From contig RCAB01000122.1 in assembly GCA_003640385.1 (NCBI GenBank), forward strand, positions 84,690-148,689: a stretch of 64,000 nucleotides of DNA, in the 5' to 3' direction. Both the position numbers and the translations under genes were made by a program. Under the pieces are notes generated by a model. The model did not search any database, had not been told where the DNA came from, and saw only the letters and a program-made list of their open reading frames with translations. Shown in pieces: positions 14,601-25,700 of the stretch; the stretch's first letter is position 1; each line of letters opens with the position of its first letter. The DNA comes from Setaria digitata (taxonomy: Eukaryota; Nematoda; Chromadorea; Rhabditida; Setariidae).

Positions 14601-16725
14601 CTGCTCCGAATATTGGCAGCCATTTTCACCAAGATTTTTTCCTGTAATTTTTAATATTAATCCTCTTAATTAGACTAATCATCTAATGAAGTCTTAACAT
14701 TCTACTGTAAGCAATTTGTAACATTCTGAAATATCTGAAAAAAAAAACGCTATCATTTGTAACGTTTATTAATTAGTTTAGTAGTAACCTCATAAAATAA
14801 AATCATAAATTTCACAAAAAAAAAAAAAAATCATTTAATTTTTTCCGATCAAACTGGAAAAGAAATACGATAGTTATTAAATATTCTAAAAAATTGTTTC
14901 AACTAAAATAGCTTCATTTTAAACTGCAAATTCAACCAATTTATTGAAATAGCCAAATTCTAACTTTAAGTCATAATTACTTTGATTTAATTTTCAATAA
15001 AATTACTTGCATTTAGATATAATTGTTTCTGAACCAAAGAAACTATTCATATTAAAAATCTGCAAAGAATGATTATTCAGGATTGTAGTTATATCAGTTA
15101 TGTTTTAAAAATATTTAGATTAGCTTACATAATTTTTTTTTTTTTTTAATTTTCAAAATTAGCACAAGGTTTTTCATTTTTTTTTAAATTGCAAATTATT
15201 TAAATATTTAAATACCTTAAATATTAAGGTTGAATTTATCAGACTTACTAAGATAACAGTATCCATAAACGGCAACAAAATTATTTCGACACGAACAAGT
15301 ACCGCTTGAACAGAACATTCCCTGTAATTTAAATAAGAAAAAAAAATTATATTTTAATGCTTAAAAAAAATTTCAATTTAATATTGTTTCTACCATTAGA
15401 CGAAATTTTTTCTAAATTAATTAATTTTTGGAAGGTGAAAATTAGATGTTTGCAAACATGATGAAGCTATTTTAAATGAAAGTCATGCTTATCGGAATCA
15501 AATTAAAGAAATTGATTTGTGTGGCAATTATTCATTAAACACTTAAAATTAACCCATTTATATCGAAATTTTACTAATTATATCTGAGCACTTAAAGAAG
15601 CCATCAAAACTTTATGAATCAAAAAATGCAAGAAAGAAGAAAGATTTTAAAATTAAAATTATAATTGAATACCAATAATTAATCAATTCAACAAATTTCT
15701 AAATGTCAGCTAGTTACTTTACGCATTTTTTCTTTTCGTTTTTTAAAAACAAAAAACATTTATATGACATAGTTTTTCTATCCAATCTTACCCATTTAAG
15801 CAGTTAAAATTAAAAAAATACTTCAACAAATTTAGGATGTTTTCTTAGATTTTTGCTTGAAATCAAAAAGAAAAAAAAAAAGGAAGAATCTACAGCTGTA
15901 TGAGAGGAATATTGGACTATCTAGTCCAATAATCACTTAAGAACAATCACTTAAAAACTTCAAGAAAATCTCAAGTAGTCTCAGGAAGATACTATTAACT
16001 AGGAGGCTAAAAAAGAAAAAATAAATGGCTTAAAATTAATATATCAGGAAAAAAAATCCGGAAACTAATATTTAACACTAATAATTATCATTAGTATTTG
16101 TTCTCAGCTCATTTTTCCACATTTCATTGAGTTATTTGAAATGGATAATTTGATTAAAGATAATTTGAATATTTTGCAAATTTGTTCACTTCTAATTTAG
16201 GTTCTAATTAAAATTTCAGAATGAGTTGCATTTTTTTTTCCTTTAAAAATTTAAACAATTTGAAAGAGACATTTAAACAATCGCTATTGAAGGCGCAATA
16301 GTCTCCAACACGTCCTGCGCCAGCTACACCTTCACGTTTGTAACGTTGATGATCAGCCGAACACGTTCCATTCTCAAAATGTTCACCAGGTGCGCAATGT
16401 TTTACAATTAATTCATTCTTATTTTGATCACAATATAAGTATGAATTTGTATAAATATCAATACGACTGAAATTGAAAAGTCTCTTTTAAAATTTGTGAA
16501 AAAATTAATTAAATGCAATTAGTCAATTGAATAAAATAAGTTCACAAGTGTTGGTAAAGAATTTTGAATTAAAATTTAAATTCTCTCCTTTTTTTTTTCA
16601 ATTTAAACTGATAAAAGTAAACTTACTTAATGATCATATCGCAGAATAAATGCTCATATCGCTTATCTTTGAAACATTTTTGGCCAGCACTTAATAATCT
16701 GCACTGATCACATTGGTTACTGATT
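2624..16725 (-). CDS. Large secreted multidomain protein: Kunitz/BPTI, EB-module and lustrin-type Cys-rich repeats
   Basis: Twenty-three exons with continuous phase give about 1,520 residues, ending TGA at 2624. Exons 5' to 3': 16725-16627, 16466-16271, 15321-15249, 14641-14361, 14113-13867, 13566-13372, 12987-12771, 12394-12126, 11648-11475, 10788-10540, 10427-10218, 9818-9489, 9153-8998, 8673-8540, 7255-7063, 6715-6563, 5934-5759, 5460-5331, 4981-4817, 4476-4244, 3844-3523, 3239-3033, 2775-2624. Domain order is an N-terminal Cys-rich region with an EB-like segment, five Kunitz domains interleaved with lustrin-type repeats (C-P-x-G-Y-x-C ... C-C pattern), more lustrin repeats, two EB modules, and three closing Cys-rich units. 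Nematodes have several long extracellular proteins of this architecture, some linked to cuticle and moulting; which C. elegans gene is orthologous cannot be settled here. The first coding exon and signal peptide are unresolved, so this model is incomplete at its 5' end. One intron is GC-AG. Confidence 0.85.
4244..4981 (-). other. Two EB-module exons (4981-4817 and 4476-4244)
   Basis: Both exons carry the EB pattern C-x-x-x-x-x-C-L-x-x-x-x-C-x-x-G-x-C-x-C. One reads ...[18 protein letters not shown], the other [19 protein letters not shown] modules occur in nematode extracellular proteins, often with Kunitz domains, which fits this gene. The intron between them begins GC (CAAG then GCTTAT) and ends TTAG; no GT donor gives the right phase, so a GC-AG intron is the simplest reading. 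Confidence 0.75.
9489..13566 (-). other. Five Kunitz/BPTI domains of the large secreted protein
   Basis: K1 lies in exon 13566-13372. K2 spans 12987-12771 and 12394-12126. K3 is exon 11648-11475. K4 spans 10788-10540 and 10427-10218. K5 is in 9818-9489. All show the aromatic strand (such as RRYWYN, YRYFYD, SRFYFN) and the NNF-x(5-7)-C-x(3)-C ending. K3, K4 and K5 keep the cysteines equivalent to BPTI C14 and C38. K1 and K2 lack both: K2 has NGAFGN where a cysteine is expected. K3 has Lys directly after C14 (GNCKQN), the residue that gives trypsin-type specificity in BPTI; K4 and K5 have Asn there. So K3 is the best candidate for an active serine-protease inhibitor, and K1 and K2 are probably structural. 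Function is inferred from family knowledge. Confidence 0.8.
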
Positions 16726-17039
16726 CTGCAGATTGTACCAGAAGCCCAAGTTAAGCCTGTAGAACTAATCTAGATCAAGAATTTCTTTCTTAAGCACTTC
16801 CATGTAATGAAAGATAGAGAGAAGCTTTACAACTAACTTTTCTGAAAGCAAAACAGAGAATGCCATAACATTTATAAATTAGAAAATAAAAATAATGCAA
16901 TTAAAACTTTCGACTATGAATTAATTATTCGATAAGTTAGTACATACAAGTTACAACCCAAAGAGATGATTTTTGATTGTAAAATTTACACAATTCAGAG
17001 GAAAAAGTTAGTATTAAAGCAATGAAATAATGCAACTAC

Positions 17040-17076
17040 CTGTACAAAAAAACAGAATTCCTGCACCAATCAGCAT
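17040..17076 (-). CDS. Candidate signal-peptide first exon of the Kunitz/lustrin gene
   Basis: An ATG at 17076 opens MLIGAGILFFCT, a short hydrophobic stretch like a signal peptide, followed by a donor (G, then GTAGTT). It lies just upstream of the first well-supported exon. The phase does not match: this exon leaves one base over and the next needs two. One extra base in its seven-T run (17046-17052) would fix this, so a homopolymer sequencing error is possible. A missed small exon is another explanation. Confidence 0.3.
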
Positions 17077-17908
17077 TATAGCAGCAATAATTAAATAATA
17101 TATTTTATTTACAAAGATAATTTGTAATCATTTAAGCATTGAATAAAAATCCATGCAAAATAGTTGTAATTGTAGTGGATGAAGTTTGGTTGACAAGCTG
17201 ACAAGTTGACTGTGATGAGTGGAAATTAGTGAAATTCCCATCCAATGGGTCAGTAAAAGTGGTACCATCCACTGAGTGACCACATATATTTGATTCTTGA
17301 AAGAGGAGAATTGATAGAATGTTTGAGTTTATTATTGGTTTGGAATTTCTTCTCAGTAGATTACCATCGGATAGCTTATCTTCATTGTAAACTTCTTCCA
17401 TCACTTACCTGTTTCACCTCTTTCATTACCTACCTTCTCATTTCTCCTCAATATCTGCACTGCTCTTTCGTCGTTATTGCACTGGATTAATTGCTAATTC
17501 GAAACTTATTTCTTACCTTCTCCCCACATCATCTGTAAAATTAGAAGTGTAAACAAAAGTTATATCCAATATTTTCTAGTATATTGTTGACGCTTTCACT
17601 CTTTTAATGCATAGTTGCTTTAATAAACATATTTTGCTTACTATTACCTTTTAAAGTTTTCAAAATTTTATTTTGAAATTTAAGCAGTGATATTGTTCGA
17701 TTGCATTAAAAACATTTATATCAATAAGAAAAAGAAATCCAATTCTATTGGTGAAAGGTTTTTATTTGACATTGACATTTAAGTATATTTATGAAATTAC
17801 GAAACGGAAAAGTACGGAAAAACTTTGCGATACAATGATATTTAACTTTTCGAAAAAATCTCACAATTTATCAGTGAATTGAGTTCATCAAAATTTTAGC
17901 AATTTTGA

Positions 17909-18422
17909 GAATTTATCATTGAATTTGAGTATTTTCTGAATTTATCATTGAATTTGAGCATTTTCCGAATTTATCATTGAATTTGAGCATTTTCCGAATT
18001 TATCATTGAATTTGAGCATTTTCCGAATTTATCATTGAATTTGAGCATTTTCCGAATTTATCATTGAATTTGAGCATTTTCCGAATTTATCATTGAATTT
18101 GAGCATTTTCCGAATTTATCATTGAATTTGAGCATTTTCCGAATTTATCATTGAATTTGAGCATTTTCCGAATTTATCATTGAATTTGAGCATTTTCCGA
18201 ATTTATCATTGAATTTGAGCATTTTCCGAATTTATCATTGAATTTGAGCATTTTCCGAATTTATCATTGAATTTGAGCATTTTCCGAATTTATCATTGAA
18301 TTTGAGCATTTTCCGAATTTATCATTGAATTTGAGCATTTTCCGAATTTATCATTGAATTTGAGCATTTTCCGAATTTATCATTGAATTTGAGCATTTTC
18401 CGAATTTATCATTGAATTTGAG
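17909..18422. repeat. 29-bp tandem repeat, about 17.7 copies
   Basis: Units start with GAATTTATCATTG and end with GCATTTTCC, with an exact 29-bp period from 17909 to 18402. Most copies are identical; the first copies differ slightly (GTATTTTCT). A more diverged relative of the unit lies just upstream (from about 17866). High identity implies recent expansion or homogenisation. It carries no open reading frame of note. Confidence 0.97.
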
Positions 18423-18918
18423 TTCTGCTGAAATTGAATATCACTGCAATTCGTTAACGAAATGAAGATGAAAATATGAGAAGTATTGGTGAAGTGACGG
18501 AATGAAGTTCATATAAATGTATGAATAACAAATATTTACTTTCGAAAACGATGCATAGAGGCATTAATTGCCGATGAAGTATTTACTATTTACTGAGCAA
18601 ATATATTTGCAGCAAATTTAATATCATTCTATTTCATATTACTCCTCATGATATTATTTCGTATTTATTATTTCCAAAATATATTTATTTCGTGCATTAG
18701 ACGGTATCATAATTTCTCTTTTTGTGATAAAGATTTAATCAGCATTATTGTTACTTTTTTTTTTCTTTTGTGATAAAGAAATTTAATTTATATTTTTTTT
18801 GTTCATAAAAAATCCGAAAGAATTTCAAAATTACCATTTATTTTTGACAATAGAAATATAATAAAATATTTTTTTTGTTCACATAACTGTGATAAGTTTG
18901 GTCATAACATTAATTATG

Positions 18919-18949
<31 letters not shown>

Positions 18950-20403
18950 CATTTTCTACGCTTGAGATAGATTAGTATCTTTCATTCAAATAATTCATCA
19001 TAAACTAATTAAGTATGCAATCACTAAGTTGAACAAATAAAACAGCTTTACTTTTAATAACAAAACATTTTCATATTTTAAGAGACATCAAGCTTTGTAT
19101 CAGTGAAATTTTACAAAACCATCAAAAATGTCTGTGATAATTTTTATGATAACATCAACTATGTTAGGAAAAAAAAAACTTTATAAATTAATTGTTCTAA
19201 CTGCTGAATTAATCACAAATAACAACAATATCAATTTCGCAGGATTAATTAAAAGGAAGTCTTCCCATCCTTAAGATCTAATCTAATTGTATTGAAATAA
19301 TATCTACGGACAATAATCTTTAAGCCTACTTCCAAAGTACAACATTTTGAACACAAAAAATTAGAGTTTTATCGAAAAATAAAAATTTTTATTTGATTTT
19401 TTCGGAAAACTTTATTTAAAATTCTATTTCTTCAGGCAATCCTCAACAAAATACAGTGAATTTGCATTCCAAAAACACAGGATTGTTGAAGTTAAACAAT
19501 CTGGATACTAAAATATTTAGCAATGCAAAAAATTGCAATGAAATATTTTCAAATAGTGATGAAAATTAGACACAACTTAGCATGGTTAATACTAATACAA
19601 ACGAACTTTAATCTAGGTAAATTAAATTAATCAAAAAAATTTTGTTGCGTCACTTGCTAGAATTACAAGTTTTTTAGCTATAATTTCTTTTTTTTTTTTC
19701 GTGAAATAATTCCTTCTTCATTGATGTATTTTTCAAATACAAACAAATATAATTTATAATTTTAAAAAATTGCACTAAAAAGAAAGCAGTAGTTAATGAA
19801 AAAAAAATTATTGCTAACAAAAAAGTACATAATGAATCAGAATAAATATAATGTAATGAAATGAAGAAAATATAAAGTGAAGGAAAAAAAAAAAAACACG
19901 AAAAAGGAGCACAGAATGCACGCTGAAATGTACGTGAAAATTAACGCTATTTACGTCAAATGTATTTTTAACTTCAATTTCAGTGTTTTTTCTTTTTCTT
20001 TTCACTTTTACTCTTGCACAAAAATGATCACCTTCGTTCCTGCCTCGAGTCAATAATTCTCGGAATCACCCTCAACTCCTGCTTTTCCGGATTTCTCCCT
20101 ACTCACTGTTACACATGTCTTTTCCGGATTTTTTCATGCTACACGTTCCCCTGATGATGGCACAGAGAAATACGTTTGATATGAATGTCTCGAAATAAAT
20201 TCATGAGATTATCCACTGTACTGAACTTACAGTAGCTAATGCTACTAATAAAATATGAAACAAATTGCAGCAGTGATAAATAGGTTGTTTCAGGAATGAT
20301 CAGTATTGTTTAACTTTAGAACTTATTAAAACATACAAAATAGATGAGAAGAAAATTGAATTATTTGAAGGGTGCACTCATCTTGACCATCATTTTTCCT
20401 CAC

Positions 20404-20747
20404 CGTGTCAAGGCAGGGATCCTGTACCTCCTGAATTGTCTGAGAAACATCAGAAGAGAATCGTCTGGGAAATACTAGAATATGAGAAGATAATAAGTTT
20501 CTTCATTAATATTCATATCTCATATTCAAATAATGTCTTGCATAATCCCAGTCCACTTAAATAGTTCCTCATAACTTGAAAAAATAACTCGGAATAGACT
20601 TCTACGGATCAAACAAAATAAAAAAAGGAAAGGAAAATTTTTTTTTTCCACAAAAACATCATTACAATTGCAATGCCTAACATAAATCATAGCCAGAATA
20701 ATGTAACGGGATTGATAATTCCCGCGGATATCTCGTACAAAATTCAT
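20404..20747 (-). CDS. Alternative candidate 5' exons upstream of the Kunitz/lustrin gene
   Basis: A TTTTCAG precedes ATG at 20747. The exon 20747-20682 reads MNFVRDIRGNYQSRYIILAM then IY, and ends at a GTTAGG donor. A second possible exon, 20474-20404, has a good acceptor (ATTCTAG) and donor (GTGAGG) and continues in phase as YFPDDSLLMFLRQFRRY and so on. It leaves two bases over, which is exactly the phase needed by the exon at 16725. This phase match is the only link to the Kunitz gene. The peptide is not an obvious signal peptide and has no recognised similarity, so it may be a separate short gene or chance. Confidence 0.2.
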
Positions 20748-22371
20748 TTTACTGAAAACTAAATCCTCCAGTAATCTCAATAATTCTCAATTTCTCATTG
20801 ACAAAAATAAATATCAAAAAATAAAGCAAATAATTTCATGTTAAACTCCTCTTTAAAAAAAAATGCTTCGGGTTATTCAGGAAAAATTTAAATTTTACAA
20901 TAAATACTCCTTTCCACAAATTATTGAAGTTGTAAGTCTTCAATGAAAAAAAAAAAAAAAAAAAAGAAAGTATGAATAAAAAAGAATGAGAAATTTTATT
21001 CTTACAGAAAGAAACATCACCCTAAATATCTGAGCATTTGTTATGTGCGCAATGGATATAACATGTCTTATCTTAAATTAAATTATAATCTTTACACTTA
21101 CTATCCGTCAATACTCAAACTTCTTTCATGATATAAGCAAATTATTCTACAGAAAAAATGCTGAATTTTTCAATTACAGATAGCTTGTCCTAAGAATAAG
21201 TGTGCAACTATTGCACATAAAGAATTTCAGCATAAAATTACTGGAAAAGACGACAACATTTTGGGAAAAAAAAAGATACTCCTACATCAATAGTATGGCA
21301 TCAAATCTTTCACATAGTAAAAAAAATAAGGGGATATCGAAAAGTCATAAACACAGGAAAGAAATAGCAAAAACCTACAGAATCAAACAATTAATTCACT
21401 CATTAGACAATATATAACTCGTAATTTTCCAGAAATAATGGAATGAAGATATATTCTAATTGAAACAAATTTATGATTAATTTCGCAACAAGAATGAAAT
21501 AAATCGATATTCTAACTAACACAGCTGTACCATATATTTTGAAACAATAAAGTATAAGGTATTTATTGCTTTCACAAGCAATGAAGATAATATAGCATTT
21601 TCACAAGTACATCCCATTACTGCTATAGTGATCTGTGACGTTGAATAGAAAATTTCTGGAAAGAAGCTATGAAGATAAAATACCAGCTGATGGAGATTCA
21701 GACACGACTGGATTATATGAATGTATGGAAATTTCAATTTACCCATCACTTCGACATTCTGAAATTGAGGTATTTCAAAAATCGCTTATTTGTTATAAAA
21801 TTTCAAGGTAAAATTTTTTTACGTACTTTTAGCTTCATAAATTCTCAATTTCTTGGATTTAGCGGAAAGTCAATGGTTGGCAATCATACAACTCCCATCA
21901 GCCTTTTTGAAAACAGAAAAGGGAAAGGCGCTTGTGCATATATCTCTAGCATATTTCAAAACCACTGCAACGAAAGAATTAGCATCAAGCAACGTGATAA
22001 TCAACAGATTACGATTATCCAAGTTTATTGGTCCATAAGTACCTTTTCGATTATTAATCGGGTGCGCTAATTAACCTAGTGGTTTAGGTACCGATGACCT
22101 TTGTCGATTAACAGTACCAACCGTTCAACTATGTATCTATTGGCAGGCCCACATTTGCTTGAATTTCATCATACATGGCTAAGTTAAAATATACAGTTTT
22201 GATACAAAAAATTTGAAAAACTTCAAATTCAACTGGTAAATCAACCTTTTATTATAACATTTGGCGACTGCTCATTTCAGCTTGCTTTTGAGCAATTCTA
22301 AAAAAGAACCTGTTTAAAGCAGTATATTTTGTTTTTTTCATTCCGCAGTGATCTTTTATTTTAATGATAAG

Positions 22372-22571
22372 TTACACTCTTTTTTTAAAAGAAAAAAATT
22401 CCAATAAAATCCGTTGGCAACTATCAAATTTTGGAATAAGTAAAACTAGCGTTTTGCTTTGGATTTTTTCATCCTCGTTGGTACTTTTCTTTGCCATTTC
22501 TGCATATGATTTAGAACTAGCCTTATCATTTCCCGTATATTTTTCTAGTTCTTTCATCATTAACGCTGGTC
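22372..22571 (-). CDS. Possible alternative last exon of the Bicaudal-C/GLD-3-like gene
   Basis: After a TTTTAG acceptor the exon stays open for 66 codons to a stop at 22372. Its entry phase (one base carried in) equals that of the annotated last exon at 22980, so it could splice from the same donor at 23342. It contains SKSYAEMAKK, which resembles KTKTYADITKR in the annotated last exon, followed in both by an acidic/Gln/Lys stretch ending S-K-T. The two may be duplicated, mutually exclusive 3' exons. No transcript evidence is available here. Confidence 0.45.
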
Positions 22572-22783
22572 CTAAAATCTAATAAGCATTATCATGCGAT
22601 ATCTATTTTCTTCCACAATATATAGATTTTCCAGAAACGATTAAATTTACAAATTACAATTAGTCCTGAACTGAGCAAACCTTACAAGTCCAAATTCGAT
22701 TTTTATGAGATAATTCTGCATTCTGTCAAATACTATAAAATATATATGAACTGTAAACTGAACGTTAAATTCCAAAGTTATAA

Positions 22784-25700
22784 TTAAAATTCAAACGCGT
22801 GAAACGGACTATTCAGCTGGTGTACACTTCGTGATGATTGTTCAGTTTTACTCCTTTGTGCCTCATCGATTACTACCATCACGTCGATTCGTTTCGTTAT
22901 ATCTGCATAAGTTTTAGTTTTAACCAACAATTTTGGTGGTGATGCCACATTAGCAACATTATTCGTTAGTTCTTCAGGCTCTGAAAGAGAACTAATAATA
23001 GTGATAGCTATATTTTGAAATGCAAAGGACGTCAAGTCATAATTTTTTGAAATCAGAAAAGGAAACAACACAGGAATGAAATAAAATAGCAACTTTGGCT
23101 TATAATAGTTGATTCATAACAGTTAAATCGCTTATTTGCTCGAAATCTTAAGTTCTTATGAGGACAAAAAAAACATTTTTCGCTGTGCAGAAAGGCGAAT
23201 CGCAGCACAATTGAATATAATATAAAATTCCCAATATTTCATCTCAATTAAACTATTCATTTCGTTGCAGAATCAATTGCTTAGTGATTTGGAGCAGGAA
23301 AAAATCGAACAGTATGGAATTTAAAATGTGCATAAAAAGACCTTTCCTGAAATTACGATCATCGAACTTTTGATCACGGCCGGAGCTGTGCTGTTCTTGA
23401 TGTAGAGGTGGACATCGTTCCTCACGCCGATCACCTTTTCCTTTTTCTTCTAATTGTGCTCCGTTTACAAACTGTCGTTTCATACGCATAGGTGCTACGG
23501 TTCGATTAGTGAATCTCTTATTTCCACCATGACCCGATGATGACAAACTCCAGGTTGACTGAGAACGAGAAAACGTTGAGTAATAACCAGCAGAATGATT
23601 CGTTGACTGTCTGATTGTACGGCCACCACGTCCCATATCACTGAATCGTGACGAATTTTGGGTTATTCGCCCTCGGTACTACAAAGTATTGAAAACATAA
23701 AATCCATAAAAAAGTTAAAAAATTTTGAAATTTGAAAGTTCACAGTTCCTACCTAAATTTTGTAATATGCTCGTTATCAGAGAATCATCAATAAGCATAT
23801 AACAACTTCTTTAATGTAATTAAAAGTTGAACTGTTCATACTTCAAAAGTGTCTATTGTGGCCTTGAAATAACATGCCTTCTAAATTCTCATTTACCTGA
23901 ACCAACATAGTTTTAGGATTGTAAAAATCTCGTCCAGTGCATTTTAACTCACAGTTGTTCACAAAAAATATCAGCAGAACATATATGCATTCGATTAGTG
24001 AATTGCGATATACAAAGCCAATTTCAAGATGCATTATTGAAATTTAGTTGTCTCAAAAATTCCTTTAAATACTCACTTTTCTTGAAAAAACTTCACGTGT
24101 ATTCGAGTGCGTATGAAATGGTGACGAATGTCGTGAATTTTCCCAAATGGTATTATCATGTGCTAAAAATCACCACATTCAAAGCGCCTAATCTGTAAGA
24201 GGGAAGAAAAAACATTAAAACTTGTAAAATTCTGATTTAAAAAAAAAAAATTATAAATTTTACTTCTTCCTGCTTGCCGTTGCTTTCGATAACCATATGA
24301 ATTGTCAATATTAGCACTATTTTGATGTAATAATCTAAAAATAAATAATTAGTGGCAGTTGGAAATCTATTTATTTTTTAGGAAACTTCAAACTATCACC
24401 GATGTTGATTGGAATTGCGGGCAGTGTTGCCGCGTGAAACTGAATATGTTGGTTTGTTATTACGACCGTTAGATAAAGATAGGCGTACATCAGATGACGC
24501 TTCTCTTGTTTCTGAAGAAAAATTTTATACAATTTGAATAATTTGGAAATATTTATACCTGGAAATTTAAGAAAAAGTCGGCAAAGAAGAGAGCTTAGGA
24601 CGATAGTCAAGGAAAAGTAACATGAAAAGAGTTAGACAATTATCATTTCACCTCAGAATTATTAGAATGGTTAGATATGTTAGCAATGATGAAAAAATAG
24701 CTACAGCCTTTCAAATAACTGATTTGGAAGCTACACATTTAATATAATATGTTTATAAAGTACTAATAGATTTAAATTTAGGCTGCTAGAAACAATTTGC
24801 TGAAATTTGAGAATGACAAAATATTAATAATAAATTAAAAAACTTAGTGACCTTTTATTGACATATCTTGTGGCATATCTCTAGTTATGTCTATATCATG
24901 GCGATACTCATGAATATAATTCTGAAATGGTCAAAGTTTTCGTTTATAATCGTGTTATTTTGTTTCTGGTGACAGTTCTGGTGTAGAAGATACTTGTGAG
25001 CTCATTTAAAAGTTACCTGTGTTTTATCAATCCTGAATCTTCCATTATCACCAGAACTCAAAAGAATTATACTTTTCATATATGCAAGAGTAAGACCATA
25101 AGTAAAACCTCATGGGTGAATGAAGATTTCAATGGAAGATTCTTTTTTGTTTGCCAAGTTTTTCCTTCTGAAGTAGGTTTTGAATTTTCAACGACTTCTG
25201 AAAGAAATATATTAGAATACAATATTTAGATAAATACAAGAAAACACAACGCCATAAGACAATAATAACATAGCTTTCTAGATAATGTTTAAACATTGAT
25301 TCCTCTTTGAAACTCTTCAAATATATTAATAATATCAATAAATTAGAAATCATCAAAACTGTCTGTTATATTTATAGATTTCATTTAGATATAACCACCT
25401 GTGGATCTCGTAAATGTTGCTGAAATGGCCTTTTTGTCCCATACTCGAGGCATCCGCTCGAAGTAGTTGGCTGACTTTAATGCTGCCATTGTACCGGATG
25501 ATTGAAACCATTGCGGTGGACTATTTTGAAGCATGGCAGCAGCTACTGCTACTGTTGTGGAACCTGCAAATCACCAGCTTAACAGTACGACCGCTTTTAG
25601 AATATTTGTAAAAAAAAAAAAAAACTCAGAGGTCAGTGACATCTGCACAATATACTGCATCCACGCAGAGAGAAAACTTGCTCTTAGATCCTTTTAATGC

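Larger units (their letters stand above)
17077..22371. other. Gene-poor interval between two minus-strand genes
   Basis: This holds the 29-bp satellite (17909-18422), long poly-A runs (about 18920-18949) and the candidate exons at 20404-20747. A 90-codon minus-strand ORF (17404-17132) has several N-glycosylation-type NxT/S motifs, but a GTAAGT donor sits just before its ATG, so it may be intronic. On the plus strand a pair of open segments with splice-like borders (21649-21769 and 21863-22038) looks protein-like, yet their phases do not join in the better frames. No gene is called. Confidence 0.4.

Noticed and set aside
21669..22070. 133-codon plus-strand ORF
   Set aside because: Long for this composition, but the overlapping frames at 21649-21769 and 21863-22038 look more protein-like and do not join in phase; no consistent gene could be built.
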